Positions 1 to 7,565 of a stretch of 64,000 nucleotides of DNA are shown here, piece by piece. The position numbers and the translations under genes were made by a program. Origin of the DNA: an uncultured Pelagibacteraceae bacterium (GTDB lineage: Bacteria; Pseudomonadota; Alphaproteobacteria; Pelagibacterales; Pelagibacteraceae); NCBI GenBank assembly GCA_902521355.1, contig CABYRT010000007.1, forward strand, positions 22,181 to 86,180, in the 5' to 3' direction. Within the stretch, counting starts at the first letter, position 1; every line of letters begins with the position of its first letter. The notes under the pieces were generated by a model that saw nothing but the letters and a program-made list of their open reading frames with translations, searched no databases and was not told where the DNA came from.

Positions 1-38
1 GACTTGATCCTATGAGCATTCTTCAATAAGTTCTGGCT

Positions 39-812
39 ATGAAAAATGAAATTAATCGTATTGCTAATAGACTAGTAAAAGCTTTCAACACAAATACAGT
101 TATCAACCCTATCCCGGTAAAATATTGTAAAAATATTAATTTAGCTAACAAACTTAGGAAATTGTGTGAAGATCAAATTAAAGATGAAACAATTGGAATA
201 AAAGCAGGCGGAACTGGAATTCAAGCTTTAAAAAAATTAAAGGAAAAAGAACCATTTACAGCAAAAGTATTTAAAAAAAGATTAGTTAAATCTGGTCAAA
301 AAGTAAAAATAAACCAACACACTAAAGGTATAGAGGTTGAAGTTTATTACTTTATTAAGAAATCTTTCTTTGATTATAAAGGTAAAGTTACAAAATCAAA
401 CGTCACTAAATTTATTAAATTTATGGGACCTTGTTTTGAAATAGTAGGTTTTAGACAAAGAAATAAAAAATTTACATATTTGGGAGATATTTGTGGAGAT
501 TTTGGTTTTAATATCAAATTTGTTGTTGGAAAAAAAACAAAATTTAAAAAATTAAACTTAAATAATTTGAAAACGTCACTAGTCAGCAAGAAGAATGGAG
601 TAAAAGTAAATGGTAATACAAATATTGTTTATATAAACCCATTAAATTCTTTAAGATTTGTTTTAAATAAAGTTAAGAAAGAAAAGATTAACTTAAATAA
701 AGATTTTTATGTTTTCACAGGCTCAACTGTGGGAGTAGTTCCATTTAAAGGAAAAGGAATATACAAAGGAACAGTTGATAAAATTGGTTCTGTCAGTGTC
801 AATATTCGTTAA
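39..812 (+). CDS. 2-keto-4-pentenoate hydratase/FAH-fold family protein
   Basis: Probably a cytosolic enzyme of the MhpD branch of the fumarylacetoacetate hydrolase fold, which hydrates or cleaves enol-keto acids. The C-terminus shows the family pattern: Gly-Ser-Thr at residues 228-230, then a glycine-rich turn and the closing strand GSVSVNI. An acidic residue in GPCFEIVG (about residues 130-137) fits the metal-binding region. The length of 257 residues is normal for the family. The stop codon overlaps the start of the next gene (TAATG), so the two are translationally coupled and probably belong to one pathway with the creatinase-fold hydrolase. The substrate cannot be read from the sequence, and decarboxylase activity is an alternative. 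Confidence 0.7.
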   Translation: MKNEINRIANRLVKAFNTNTVINPIPVKYCKNINLANKLRKLCEDQIKDETIGIKAGGTGIQALKKLKEKEPFTAKVFKKRLVKSGQKVKINQHTKGIEVEVYYFIKKSFFDYKGKVTKSNVTKFIKFMGPCFEIVGFRQRNKKFTYLGDICGDFGFNIKFVVGKKTKFKKLNLNNLKTSLVSKKNGVKVNGNTNIVYINPLNSLRFVLNKVKKEKINLNKDFYVFTGSTVGVVPFKGKGIYKGTVDKIGSVSVNIR

Positions 813-1963
813 TGGGTCTTCATTTTAGCAAAGAAGAATTCTCAAATAGAAAAAAAAAGACACTAAACTCAATGAAAAATAAGGGTCTAGATGCTCTTAT
901 CATGTTTAGACAAGAGTCTATGTATTGGCTCACTGGTTACGACACATTTGGATATGTATTTTTTCAAGCGTTAGTTTTAGATCAACAAGGTAATATAATA
1001 TTATTAACTAGAGCCCCTGATCTAAGGCAAGCACAAAATACTTCTAACATTAGTGATATCAGAATTTGGGTTGATAAAGATGGTGCTAACCCTGCTGATG
1101 ATCTCAAAATAATTTTAGATGAATTAAATTTAAAAGGAAAAAAAATTGGTGTTGAATATGAAGCCTACGGTCTTACAGGAAGAAATGCATTAAGACTTAA
1201 TACAGTTTTGCAAAACTATTGCTCTATTGAAGATAAGTCGGAATTAATAACAAAACTCAGGGTAATAAAATCTAAAGAGGAAATTAATTACGTAAAAAAA
1301 GCAGCAAATTTAGCAGACAAAGCTTTAGATGAAGTATGGAAGAATGCAAAAACAGGTGTAAGTGAGTCTAAAATTTTAGCTGAAATGAATAGAGTTATAT
1401 TTGAAGGAGGTGGAGATTATCCTGCTAATGAATTTATTATAGGGTCTGGAAAGAATGCACTACTCTGTCGATATCAAGCAGAAAAACAAATACTTAATAA
1501 TCAAGATCAGTTGACCATTGAATGGGCTGGTACTTATAGGCACTATCATTCAGCGATGTTTAGAACAATACCAATAGGAAAAGCAGATCCGAAACATTAT
1601 AAAATGCATGAGGCTTGTGTTGAGGCGCTTACAAATTGTGAAAATAAATTAAAACCTGGAAATAAAATTGGGGAGGTTTTTGATGTTCATGCAAAAACCT
1701 TTGATGATTATGGCTTTAAAAATTCACGAATGAATGCATGTGGTTACTCATTAGGAGCAACTTTTTCTCCAAACTGGATGGATTGGCCAATGTTATACAC
1801 AGGAAATCCATATGAAATTAAGCCAGGAAATGTATTCTTTATGCATATGATATTGATGGACTCTGAAAATCAATTAGCCATGAACTTAGGTGAAACATAT
1901 ATTGTTACTGAAAAAGGGCATGAAAGATTAGGTAAGCAGAAATTAGACTTGGTTGTCCTATAA
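812..1963 (+). CDS. Creatinase-fold (M24-like) hydrolase, ectoine hydrolase-like
   Basis: A 383-residue pita-bread-fold protein with an N-terminal creatinase domain (about 1-150) and a C-terminal M24 domain. The usual metalloaminopeptidase ligands are altered: the first Asp is Glu237, the second Asp is Ala248 (HYHSAMFRT) and the usual GHG histidine is replaced by Tyr in CGYSLGA. That pattern excludes a normal Xaa-Pro dipeptidase and resembles the ectoine hydrolase DoeA/EutD group, which opens ectoine to N-acetyl-diaminobutyrate. No deacetylase (DoeB) or ectoine importer is adjacent, so the substrate assignment is inference; another cyclic amide is possible. It is coupled to the upstream hydratase-like gene and followed within 11 bases by an EamA transporter. 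Confidence 0.7.
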   Translation: MGLHFSKEEFSNRKKKTLNSMKNKGLDALIMFRQESMYWLTGYDTFGYVFFQALVLDQQGNIILLTRAPDLRQAQNTSNISDIRIWVDKDGANPADDLKIILDELNLKGKKIGVEYEAYGLTGRNALRLNTVLQNYCSIEDKSELITKLRVIKSKEEINYVKKAANLADKALDEVWKNAKTGVSESKILAEMNRVIFEGGGDYPANEFIIGSGKNALLCRYQAEKQILNNQDQLTIEWAGTYRHYHSAMFRTIPIGKADPKHYKMHEACVEALTNCENKLKPGNKIGEVFDVHAKTFDDYGFKNSRMNACGYSLGATFSPNWMDWPMLYTGNPYEIKPGNVFFMHMILMDSENQLAMNLGETYIVTEKGHERLGKQKLDLVVL

Positions 1964-1973
1964 AACAGATATT

Positions 1974-2861
1974 ATGAATAAAAAAACTTACGCAGTTATT
2001 TTAATAATATTATCTGTCTTCTTTACTAGTACTATGATTGCTTCTTTTAAATTAGCACAATTAGAGGTAAATATTTTTACTGTAGCACTAATTAGTTATA
2101 TTTTTGGATTGATAATAATTTCACCAATAATAATAAAGTCAAACTTTTCCATATTTAAAACTAAAAACTTAAAATTACATTTTGTTCGATCAAGTATAAA
2201 TCTACCAGCAATGTTATTAGGTTTTGGATCTATATCTTTTATTCCGATTGAAAAATTTACTGCTATTCAATTTATTGTGCCATTTATTGTCACAATATTA
2301 GCTGTAATTTTTTTGAAAGAGAAAATTTACATTTACAGAACAATTGCTTTGATTTTTGGATTTGTTGGTATGTTAATAATAATTAGACCAGGATTTATTG
2401 ATATATCAATAGGTGTTTCAATGGCCCTCTGCTCATGCTTCTTTTGGTCGACCGTTATTGTAATTACTAAAAAAATGTCTGCAGACGATAGTGCTGTAAC
2501 CATTCTAGCTTACCAGTATGTTATTATGATAATTTTCATGTCAGTGTTAGCAATATTTTATTGGCAAGCACCATCTATTAAAACATTAGGATTTATATTT
2601 TTATCAGCTTTAAGTGGAGCTATATTCCATCTATGTATTAATAATGCTTACAGATTGGTTGATGTAACAATGACACAACCTTATACATTTTTAGGTTTAA
2701 TATTTTCATCTATACTTGGTTTTTACATTTTTGGAGATATTCCTGATAAATATACTTGGTTAGGTGCATTTATTATATTTGTTGGGATATTAATTATTAC
2801 TTATAGAGAAACTAAATTAAAAAAACAAATAGCTGCTAAAGAATTAAATATTAATACTTAA
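1974..2861 (+). CDS. EamA/DMT-family membrane transporter
   Basis: A ten-helix drug/metabolite transporter family protein of the inner membrane, made of two EamA repeats of about 140 residues. Hydrophobic segments alternate with short charged loops throughout, and the first repeat ends in the typical helix with an EK motif before a second helix bundle. I chose the ATG at 1974 (MNKKTYAV) rather than the in-frame TTG at 1953, which would overlap the preceding gene. The close spacing to the hydrolase suggests cotranscription and uptake or export of a related small solute. The substrate is unknown. Confidence 0.8.
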   Translation: MNKKTYAVILIILSVFFTSTMIASFKLAQLEVNIFTVALISYIFGLIIISPIIIKSNFSIFKTKNLKLHFVRSSINLPAMLLGFGSISFIPIEKFTAIQFIVPFIVTILAVIFLKEKIYIYRTIALIFGFVGMLIIIRPGFIDISIGVSMALCSCFFWSTVIVITKKMSADDSAVTILAYQYVIMIIFMSVLAIFYWQAPSIKTLGFIFLSALSGAIFHLCINNAYRLVDVTMTQPYTFLGLIFSSILGFYIFGDIPDKYTWLGAFIIFVGILIITYRETKLKKQIAAKELNINT

Positions 2862-2866
2862 TATTT

Positions 2867-3325
2867 TCACAATTCTTTAGTGCAACCAAAGAAAGAAATA
2901 TATTTTTCATTATCTTTAGTATTCATTTTTTTTGTAACTTCATGAATTAATTCACCAGTTGATCTATTTAAAAATACTGATTCCGAGTATTTTTTTTCTT
3001 TATCTATATTTTTAAATAAAATGGTGTCGTTTTTAGCAATTCTAACATCATCTTTACTAATATCTGAATAAGTATCTATAAATTCTGATAAACCATTAAT
3101 AGTAAGCTTACTTGGTTGTGCTGCTACAACTTTTAAAACTTTTTTTTTATCTACCTCAATATTGTCTGCGGTAAAAGTTTGATAATTAAAATCTTTATTT
3201 TTGATCATTATTTTTTCTAATTTACAATCAAAAGTAATTTTAAAGTCATGGATAATATCAGTATTTTTAGAAAAACTAATTGATGATGAAAAAAGTAAAA
3301 TTACTATCGAAAATATAATTTTCAT
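2867..3325 (-). CDS. Small secreted protein of unknown function
   Basis: A 152-residue protein that I do not recognise. It begins with a clear signal peptide (positively charged start, a hydrophobic run to about residue 16, Ser-rich cleavage zone near SFSKN), so it is probably periplasmic. The mature part has two cysteines (in TFDCKLEK and FFGCTKEL) that could form a disulfide bond between the ends. It immediately follows the renalase-like gene on the same strand with no spacer and converges on the EamA gene. No catalytic motif is visible. Confidence 0.65.
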   Translation of the reverse strand: MKIIFSIVILLFSSSISFSKNTDIIHDFKITFDCKLEKIMIKNKDFNYQTFTADNIEVDKKKVLKVVAAQPSKLTINGLSEFIDTYSDISKDDVRIAKNDTILFKNIDKEKKYSESVFLNRSTGELIHEVTKKMNTKDNEKYISFFGCTKEL

Positions 3326-4303
3326 TTATTTACCATATCGTATTTTACTGTATAAATCGTGTGCACTTTGCCACCCATTTTCTAATCTTGGTCCTCCAAA
3401 ATAATCACCGCATAAACCTAATTTTAAAGACTTATTCCATAAAGATAATTGTTTGAGTGGCTTTGAATTGGATGAATACATCCAGCCATGAATTCTTGAG
3501 TGATGAATTTTTTTGATTTTTAACTTTGTTAATTTTTCAAATTTTTTAACTAGTTGATTTGTGTAGTATTTTCTTTTGTTTCTATAATCTTTAGTGAATT
3601 TATTACCATATTTGTATGTGCTTTGAAGTGTCCATAAATCAAACTTAAATTTAAATCTTTTCTTACTATTTTCGTATGCAGCCCAACCAAGCATATCATC
3701 ATTAAAAAAATAACTACTATTTGATTGTTTAAGCTTATTAGTGACAATCATGACTGTTAAATTAGCATCCATTTTAACTTTTTGATTTAAATAGGATTTA
3801 TTTAAATATTTTTGTCCTAATTTCTTACTTTGAGGAAATGGACAAGTCAAAATAAGATTTTTACAAATTTGTTTTACATCATTTTTAAATGTTAATTCCC
3901 AATGATCATTTAATCTCTTTATATTTGTAAGTTCATGTTCAAAATTACATTTAATTTTCTTTAATAAATGTTTGCTAATAGAGTTGTTTCCTTTTGTTCC
4001 AATTAATTTTAAATGATTTTTAATTTCTTTAACCGTTTTATGCAGAAATAAATGATTTCCTTCCCACTTTTTTAAAATTTTTTTCTTAATAAGTTGATTA
4101 GTAAATGTTTTAAATTTTTTAGATTTTGGAGAGATATATTGAAGTCCATGATCAAATCCAACTTTATCTTTGTATTTTTTAAATGAACTTCTGCCACCAT
4201 AACCTCTTGCTTTATCATAAACTGCAACAGAAAATTTTTTATTTAATAAGTTTGCTATCGTTGATCCAGAAATTCCTGATCCTATGATGCAAAAATCAAG
4301 CAT
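3326..4303 (-). CDS. Renalase-like NAD/FAD-dependent oxidoreductase
   Basis: A predicted cytosolic flavoprotein of the COG3380/renalase type. The N-terminus has a Rossmann dinucleotide motif (IIGSGISGSTIANLL), followed at about residues 32-42 by the second FAD-contact region (ARGYGGRS) and a GFDHGLQY motif, all characteristic of this family. The C-terminus has the final FAD-binding element with a Gly-Asp pair (LCGDYFGGPRLENGWQSA). The 325-residue length fits. Bacterial renalases oxidise isomeric dihydro-NAD(P)H forms, a housekeeping repair role, but this assignment is by family only. It lies between two genes for secreted proteins on the same strand. Confidence 0.75.
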   Translation of the reverse strand: MLDFCIIGSGISGSTIANLLNKKFSVAVYDKARGYGGRSSFKKYKDKVGFDHGLQYISPKSKKFKTFTNQLIKKKILKKWEGNHLFLHKTVKEIKNHLKLIGTKGNNSISKHLLKKIKCNFEHELTNIKRLNDHWELTFKNDVKQICKNLILTCPFPQSKKLGQKYLNKSYLNQKVKMDANLTVMIVTNKLKQSNSSYFFNDDMLGWAAYENSKKRFKFKFDLWTLQSTYKYGNKFTKDYRNKRKYYTNQLVKKFEKLTKLKIKKIHHSRIHGWMYSSNSKPLKQLSLWNKSLKLGLCGDYFGGPRLENGWQSAHDLYSKIRYGK

Positions 4304-4316
4304 TATTTCTAAAAAT

Positions 4317-5120
4317 TTAACCTTGAGAAGATACTGTAAATTTTACTTTATTATCGTTGTAATCTCTTCCTTGACCTGTTACTCCACCATCTTTTATCCA
4401 TTTCAAAGTTCCTGCAGCACCCATATCATTGTTACAAGAGATTTGCCATGTTCCTTTTCCATTTTTTTGTAAACTATATGAACCCGTGCAATTTCCATCT
4501 TTATTAGGTAAAGGAAGATTAATTTTTCCTGTATAATTTTTTTCATCAAATTCTATAGTACCTGCGATAAGATCACTATAATTTTGCCAGTTCAATGCAA
4601 TAGATCTTTTGCCTGTCAATTCATATCCATCATTAGTTTTATTTGCAGTTTGCTTATTACTTTCACTTGATTGACTTGTAGAATTTGAACTTCCTATAAA
4701 ACCAAGTTCATATAATTTACTGATAATTTCTTCATCAGAAAGTTTACTACTTATTTTAGATAATTTGCCTTTTCCTTTATTAATTCCATTCGTCCACTTG
4801 ATTGTTCTGTATCTTGCAAATAAACTACATTTATCACCATTAGCATATTTTTTTGACCAAGTTTCACATTCTTGAATAGCAGCACCTTCACCACCTTGAC
4901 AAGTGCCTTGAGGACAAAAATAATATTGTGTTACATTTCCGCCATGATCAACAACAAAAATATAAGGTTTTTTTCCTCCTTTTAATCTTATGTATTCAAT
5001 GAATCTTTCTATTGCATAATCTGACAAATAAAGCTCACCATGTCCCGCTTTAAAAGCATTTGAGTTCGTTAAAAAAAGAAAATAAAAAATAAATGTCAGG
5101 AGAAATTTATAAATTCTCAT
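4317..5120 (-). CDS. Secreted protein of unknown function with a short SHOCT-like helix
   Basis: A 267-residue exported protein with a signal peptide ending near NSNA (about residue 22). The N-terminal half has paired cysteines (FCPQGTCQGG, QECETW, KCSLF), suggesting disulfide bonds in the periplasm. Around residues 130-145 a short segment (SKLSDEEIISKLYELGFI) resembles the oligomerising SHOCT helix. A Ser/Asn/Thr-rich linker follows, then a beta-rich C-terminal domain with a Cys pair (GNCTGSYSL and QISCNND) that looks like a repeated small sheet. I cannot assign a function. It is the first gene of the minus-strand trio running down to 2867. Confidence 0.6.
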   Translation of the reverse strand: MRIYKFLLTFIFYFLFLTNSNAFKAGHGELYLSDYAIERFIEYIRLKGGKKPYIFVVDHGGNVTQYYFCPQGTCQGGEGAAIQECETWSKKYANGDKCSLFARYRTIKWTNGINKGKGKLSKISSKLSDEEIISKLYELGFIGSSNSTSQSSESNKQTANKTNDGYELTGKRSIALNWQNYSDLIAGTIEFDEKNYTGKINLPLPNKDGNCTGSYSLQKNGKGTWQISCNNDMGAAGTLKWIKDGGVTGQGRDYNDNKVKFTVSSQG

Positions 5121-5175
5121 GTTAAAAGTATATTTTAATGAATTTATTTTAAAATAAAATTTTTTAAAAATTCAA

Positions 5176-6348
5176 CTAACAGAGGTATTCTAATGCTTTT
5201 AGTACTCCGCCTTTATTGTAAGGTATTTTAGATTTCATTAAACCCATTTCAACACCTGCCAATGTTCCAGCTAACATTAGTTCGTTAAAATCGCCTAAGT
5301 GGCCAATTCTAAAAATTTTGCCCGCAACTTTTGCAAGTCCTGTTCCTAATGACATGTTGTAATGATCTAAAATAGTTTTTCTTAAAAAATCTGCATCATG
5401 ACCATCTGGAACCATTACTGCTGTCAACGAGTCTGAGTATTCTTCTGGATTTTTACAAAGTATTTCTAATCCCCACGAATTAACCGCAACTCTTGTAGCT
5501 TCTGCAAATCTTTTATGTCTTTTGAAAACATTATCTAAACCCTCTTCTGTAAGCATATTAATTGCTTCATCCAAACCGTAAAATAAATTTGTGGCTGGTG
5601 TATAAGGAAAGTAACCTTTTTTATTATTCTCTAACATCGGTCCCCAATCCCAATACGATTTTGGTAATTCAGATGTTTTATATGCCTCCAAAGCTTTAGA
5701 ACTTATTGCATTAAAAGAAAGTCCTGGTGGTAATAGTAATCCTTTTTGAGAACCCCCAACAGTTACATCAACTTTCCACTCTTCATGTCTATAATCAATA
5801 GAGCCTAATGAAGATATCGTATCAACAAATAATAAAGCTGGATGTTCCGCATTATCCATAGCTTTTCTAATTTCTCCAATTCTACTTGTAACACCTGTAG
5901 AAGTTTCATTATGTACAGCACAAACTGCTTTAATTTTTTTATCTTTGTCTTCTTTTAATTTTTGTTCAACGATGTTTGGATCAACACCTGTTCTCCAATC
6001 ACCTTCAACAAAGTCTACTTCAATTTTAAATTTTTGAGCAATATCCCACCAAAGAGTCGAGAAATGTCCAGTTTCAAACATCAAGATTTTATCTCCAGCA
6101 CTTAAAGTGTTTACAAGTGCAGCTTCCCAAGCACCCGTTCCTGAAGCTGGAAAAATTATTACAGGTTCAGAAGTTTTAAAAATTAATTTTATTCGGTCTA
6201 AAACTCTTAATCCTAATTCAGCAAAGTCAGGACCTCTGTGATCTATAGTTGGATAATCCATAGCTCTTAAAACTCTATCTGGAACGTTTGTTGGTCCTGG
6301 AATTTGTAAAAAATGTCGACCAGGTCTTATATTATTTGAAATTGCCAT
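5176..6348 (-). CDS. Serine-glyoxylate aminotransferase family protein
   Basis: A class V PLP aminotransferase of the serine-glyoxylate/alanine-glyoxylate type. The N-terminus (LQIPGPTNVPDRVLRAM) is the family signature and the PLP-binding lysine lies in VGGSQKGLLLPPG near residue 200. The length of 390 residues is usual. Such enzymes convert L-serine and glyoxylate to hydroxypyruvate and glycine and act in C2/C1 metabolism. The gene is divergent from an enolase-superfamily gene across a 45-bp gap, which probably holds both promoters. Related family members act on aspartate or other amino donors, so the exact donor is inferred. Confidence 0.85.
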   Translation of the reverse strand: MAISNNIRPGRHFLQIPGPTNVPDRVLRAMDYPTIDHRGPDFAELGLRVLDRIKLIFKTSEPVIIFPASGTGAWEAALVNTLSAGDKILMFETGHFSTLWWDIAQKFKIEVDFVEGDWRTGVDPNIVEQKLKEDKDKKIKAVCAVHNETSTGVTSRIGEIRKAMDNAEHPALLFVDTISSLGSIDYRHEEWKVDVTVGGSQKGLLLPPGLSFNAISSKALEAYKTSELPKSYWDWGPMLENNKKGYFPYTPATNLFYGLDEAINMLTEEGLDNVFKRHKRFAEATRVAVNSWGLEILCKNPEEYSDSLTAVMVPDGHDADFLRKTILDHYNMSLGTGLAKVAGKIFRIGHLGDFNELMLAGTLAGVEMGLMKSKIPYNKGGVLKALEYLC

Positions 6349-6393
6349 ACCGCTGTATATGCTAAAGAAATTATATAAGCAAATTTATAATGT

Positions 6394-7548
6394 ATGACAA
6401 ATAGTAGTAATTTAATTGATAGCTTAGAAGTTTATGTTCTTAATAATCCAGATGAAGTAAAGCCACATTGGGTTAGTCACTTCATTGTACCAACAGCTAA
6501 TGAACTCTTAATTAAAATTAAAACTAAAGATGGTCATTCAGGCTTTGGTTTAGCAACAAGCTATACTGATATTGCTCCTATCATCAAACCATTTTCAAAT
6601 GGCTTACAAAATTTAATAATTGGAGAAGATCCATTTTGCCCAGAAAAAATTTATGAAAAAATTTTCAAATTAACTGATACTCGAGTCAGTAGCGAAAAAA
6701 GTTGGAGCAGAGAAGCATTAATTAGAATTTCAGCCGCTTTAGATATTGCTTGTTGGGATTTGATAGGAAAAGCTTCAAACATCCCTTTGTATAAATTGTT
6801 TGGAGGATACAGAAATAAAATTCCTGTTTATGTTACATGTGCTTACTACAGAGATGGTAAAGATGAAAAAGAACTAAGAGATGAAATAAAAAAATTAATA
6901 AATCTTGGTCATCAAAGTTTTAAAGTTAAAGTTGGAGGGCTTAGCATCAAAGAAGATTCCAAGAGATTAGAAATCATTAGAGATGAAATTGGAGATCAAA
7001 AAGGTTTAATGATTGATGTCAATAGAGCATGGGATCTAAAAACTGCAATTGAAGGTGTAAAAGAATTTGAGAGATTTAATCCTACATGGATTGAAGAACC
7101 TGTTAGATGGGAAGATGATAGAAGGACTTTAAAACTTTTATCAAAACAAACTAAAATTCCATTATCAGGTGGTGAAAGTGAAATAACTATTTTTGGATGT
7201 AGGTCCATGATTGAAGAAGATGCAATACAAATTTTACAATTTGATTGCACAATGTTTGGTGGTTTTACTAATGGAAAAAAACTTTCTGCACTGTGTGAAT
7301 TAAATCATATAGATGTAGCACCACATCATGATTGTTATATACATGCACCATTAGTAGCATCAACTCCAGCTGGGAGAATTGTTGAGTCATTTGATGATGA
7401 AAGAGATCCTCTTCAAGCACAATTATTTGAAAATCCACATAAAATGAGTGATGGATGGATACATTTAAATGAAAAACCTGGTTTAGGTTTAGAGATTTCA
7501 GAGGCCGCGTTAAAAAAGTTCGGTAAACTGGTTTACAAAAATAAATAA
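6394..7548 (+). CDS. Mandelate racemase/muconate lactonizing-type enzyme (enolase superfamily)
   Basis: A 384-residue enolase-superfamily enzyme of the mandelate racemase subgroup. It shows the KxK motif (FKVKVGG), three metal ligands (Asp in MIDVN, Glu in WIEEP, Glu in GGES) and the Asp/His catalytic pair (Asp in QFDCTMFGG, His in APHHD). Members abstract the proton alpha to a carboxylate and usually dehydrate sugar acids or racemise hydroxyacids. The gene is 17 bp upstream of the large FAD/Fe-S dehydrogenase and probably cotranscribed with it, suggesting that both act on one hydroxyacid route. The substrate is not identifiable. Confidence 0.85.
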   Translation: MTNSSNLIDSLEVYVLNNPDEVKPHWVSHFIVPTANELLIKIKTKDGHSGFGLATSYTDIAPIIKPFSNGLQNLIIGEDPFCPEKIYEKIFKLTDTRVSSEKSWSREALIRISAALDIACWDLIGKASNIPLYKLFGGYRNKIPVYVTCAYYRDGKDEKELRDEIKKLINLGHQSFKVKVGGLSIKEDSKRLEIIRDEIGDQKGLMIDVNRAWDLKTAIEGVKEFERFNPTWIEEPVRWEDDRRTLKLLSKQTKIPLSGGESEITIFGCRSMIEEDAIQILQFDCTMFGGFTNGKKLSALCELNHIDVAPHHDCYIHAPLVASTPAGRIVESFDDERDPLQAQLFENPHKMSDGWIHLNEKPGLGLEISEAALKKFGKLVYKNK

Positions 7549-7565
7549 ACCTTTAATTAAGTTTT

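Noticed and set aside
1..38. End of an upstream gene before the first CDS
   Set aside because: A frame ending in TGA at position 15 exists, but five codons are too few to support a gene.
812..1963. Xaa-Pro dipeptidase for the M24-type gene
   Set aside because: Three of the usual metal ligands are replaced (Glu237, Ala248, Tyr in CGYSLGA), so a metallopeptidase is unlikely.
1953..1973. TTG start extending the EamA protein by seven residues
   Set aside because: It would lie inside the preceding gene, and the ATG at 1974 gives a normal start for the family.
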